Positions 62,963 to 64,000 of a DNA stretch of 64,000 nucleotides are shown in pieces. Source of the stretch: Scopulibacillus darangshiensis (GTDB lineage: Bacteria; Bacillota; Bacilli; Bacillales; Sporolactobacillaceae); NCBI RefSeq assembly GCF_004341035.1, contig NZ_SLXK01000016.1:1-64000 (forward strand), in the 5' to 3' direction. A model generated the notes under the pieces. The model did not search any database. It saw nothing but the letters and a program-made list of their open reading frames with translations, and was not told where the DNA came from. Each line of letters begins with the position of its first letter. Position 1 is the stretch's first letter. The translations under genes and the position numbers were made by a program.

Positions 62963-64000
62963 TCATCCTTTATCAAAAAAATGTTTGGCAATAACCGCTT
63001 TTTGTGTTTCGGCCGTGCCTTCTTCAAACCACTGCATTCGGGCATCACGATAAATTCTTTCGATTTCACTGCCTTTAAAATAACCGATTCCGCCAAAAAT
63101 TTGCAGTGCTTTATCAGTAACCCTTTTCACCATTTCAACACTGTAAAACTTCGCCATTGATGCTTGTGCCGGTAGCAACGCTTCCCGATCTTGAAGTTTT
63201 CCGGCATTTTGGCACAAAGCCTTAGCGGCTTCAATATCTGTCGCCATTTCGGCGATGTAGGACTGGATAAGCTGCCTCTTTGCTAAAGGCTTGCCAAATG
63301 TGACTCTTTCGTTTGCCCTTTCAATTGCAAGATTTAGGGCCCGTTCTGCAAGGCCGACACAGGTCATCGCAACAGAAATACGGCTAGGATCTAGGAAGCC
63401 ATTTAAAGCGGCTATTAGACCTTGACCAGGCTCACCGAGCAAGTTTGCGACTGGGACACGGGCATCTTTTAATTCCAAATGGGCATGCCCTGTCCCGGTT
63501 TGGCCCATCGTCCCAGGCATTATCCTAATTTCCAACCCCTGGGTATCCCTTGGCACCATTAAAGCCAATGTACCGTCATAACCTGTAGTCCCCTCCAAAC
63601 GCGCAAAAAGCAGGAAATAATCCGCAATATCGCCAAAAGAAATCATCCACTTTTCTCCATTGACAAGATAGTCTGAGCCATCTTTCCGTACCGTTGTTTT
63701 AAGATCAGCGCCAGATCCGCTATTGGGTTCTGTTAAGGTGAAAGTGGTTATGACATCACCAGCAATAAGAGGTTTAACAAACCGTTCTTTCTGCTCATCA
63801 TTCACGATCGGCAAAAGCGGCCGCCAAATCCCGTTACAAACATGAACGATGACCCTAACTGAGCCGTGGGATTGCGATAGAAGCTTAATGATTTCTAAAT
63901 ACTGTGAAAAAGGAAGACCGCGGCCCCCTAATGATTCCGGTGCCGTCAGGTTTAGATAGCCGCGCGCTCTCAGTTCGTCCCAAATGTCTTTTCCACACTC
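62963..64000 (-). CDS. Acyl-CoA dehydrogenase (partial, N-terminus outside window)
   Basis: The frame is open from the right edge of the window to the stop at 62963 (346 codons), so the gene begins beyond 64000. Visible family features are FTLTEPNSGSGADLKT and GEKWMISFGDIADYF (FAD and substrate region), FGKPLAKRQLIQSYIAEM, and the C-terminal IFGGIGYFKGSEIERIYRDARMQWFEEGTAE. The catalytic base is expected in or near that last segment (Glu in EEGTAE). The TTG at 63814 is only an internal codon. First visible gene of the operon with the FadH-like and SDR genes. Confidence 0.92.
   Translation of the reverse strand, partial: ECGKDIWDELRARGYLNLTAPESLGGRGLPFSQYLEIIKLLSQSHGSVRVIVHVCNGIWRPLLPIVNDEQKERFVKPLIAGDVITTFTLTEPNSGSGADLKTTVRKDGSDYLVNGEKWMISFGDIADYFLLFARLEGTTGYDGTLALMVPRDTQGLEIRIMPGTMGQTGTGHAHLELKDARVPVANLLGEPGQGLIAALNGFLDPSRISVAMTCVGLAERALNLAIERANERVTFGKPLAKRQLIQSYIAEMATDIEAAKALCQNAGKLQDREALLPAQASMAKFYSVEMVKRVTDKALQIFGGIGYFKGSEIERIYRDARMQWFEEGTAETQKAVIAKHFFDKG

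Overview
The window is about 64 kb of a low-to-mid GC Firmicutes chromosome, almost certainly order Bacillales. The evidence is strong AGGAGG-type ribosome binding sites with many TTG/GTG starts, T-box leaders, a cre site, a LexA-type SOS box, and close counterparts of Bacillus subtilis YumC, YkpA, YhfE, YvfRSTU and the mtl genes. I cannot name the genus; no rRNA or tRNA gene is present.

Layout. 0-4.5 kb: end of a CxxC protein, an AGCS amino-acid symporter, a retropepsin-like protein, an acetyltransferase and the ferredoxin-NADP reductase yumC. 4.5-9 kb: a small catabolic locus (FAD oxidoreductase, ornithine-cyclodeaminase-like reductase, Na+/solute symporter, CdaR-type regulator) behind a perfect cre site. 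Its regulator and transporter are broken while both enzymes are intact. 9-23 kb: housekeeping and metabolic genes, including a nucleotidyltransferase-like/methyltransferase fusion, an acyl-CoA ligase, a molybdopterin oxidoreductase, MBL hydrolases, the ABC-F protein YkpA followed by an 83-bp tandem repeat, an M42 peptidase, tatA, a SurA-like lipoprotein and an ArsB/NhaD permease.

23-36 kb is the centrepiece: one promoter, two consecutive T-box riboswitches that both carry an arginine (CGC) specifier, then argF-argG-argH-argC-argJ-argB-argD-carA-carB. This is a complete glutamate-to-arginine superoperon including its own carbamoyl-phosphate synthase, so the whole pathway should respond to uncharged tRNA-Arg.

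36-47 kb: aldo/keto reductase, ArsB pump, MsrA, a DMT exporter, a run of unrecognised small genes with terminators, a stand-alone UMP-kinase-like gene, and a yvfRSTU-like ABC exporter plus two-component system with a palindromic operator in front. 47-54 kb is accessory: an HNH endonuclease behind an SOS box, overlapping small ORFs, a kinase-like gene with an internal deletion, a frameshifted NUDIX gene, an acetyltransferase stub, a CGNR zinc-finger regulator, a DinB protein and a tyrosine recombinase with a dyad-rich upstream region. 54-64 kb: a VOC protein, the mannitol genes mtlA-mtlR-mtlD on the minus strand, and a fatty-acid type operon (acyl-CoA dehydrogenase running off the window, 2,4-dienoyl-CoA-reductase-like flavoprotein, FabL-like SDR).

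At least five genes are disrupted, and related palindromic sequences recur between genes. I found no CRISPR array, complete insertion sequence or prophage.
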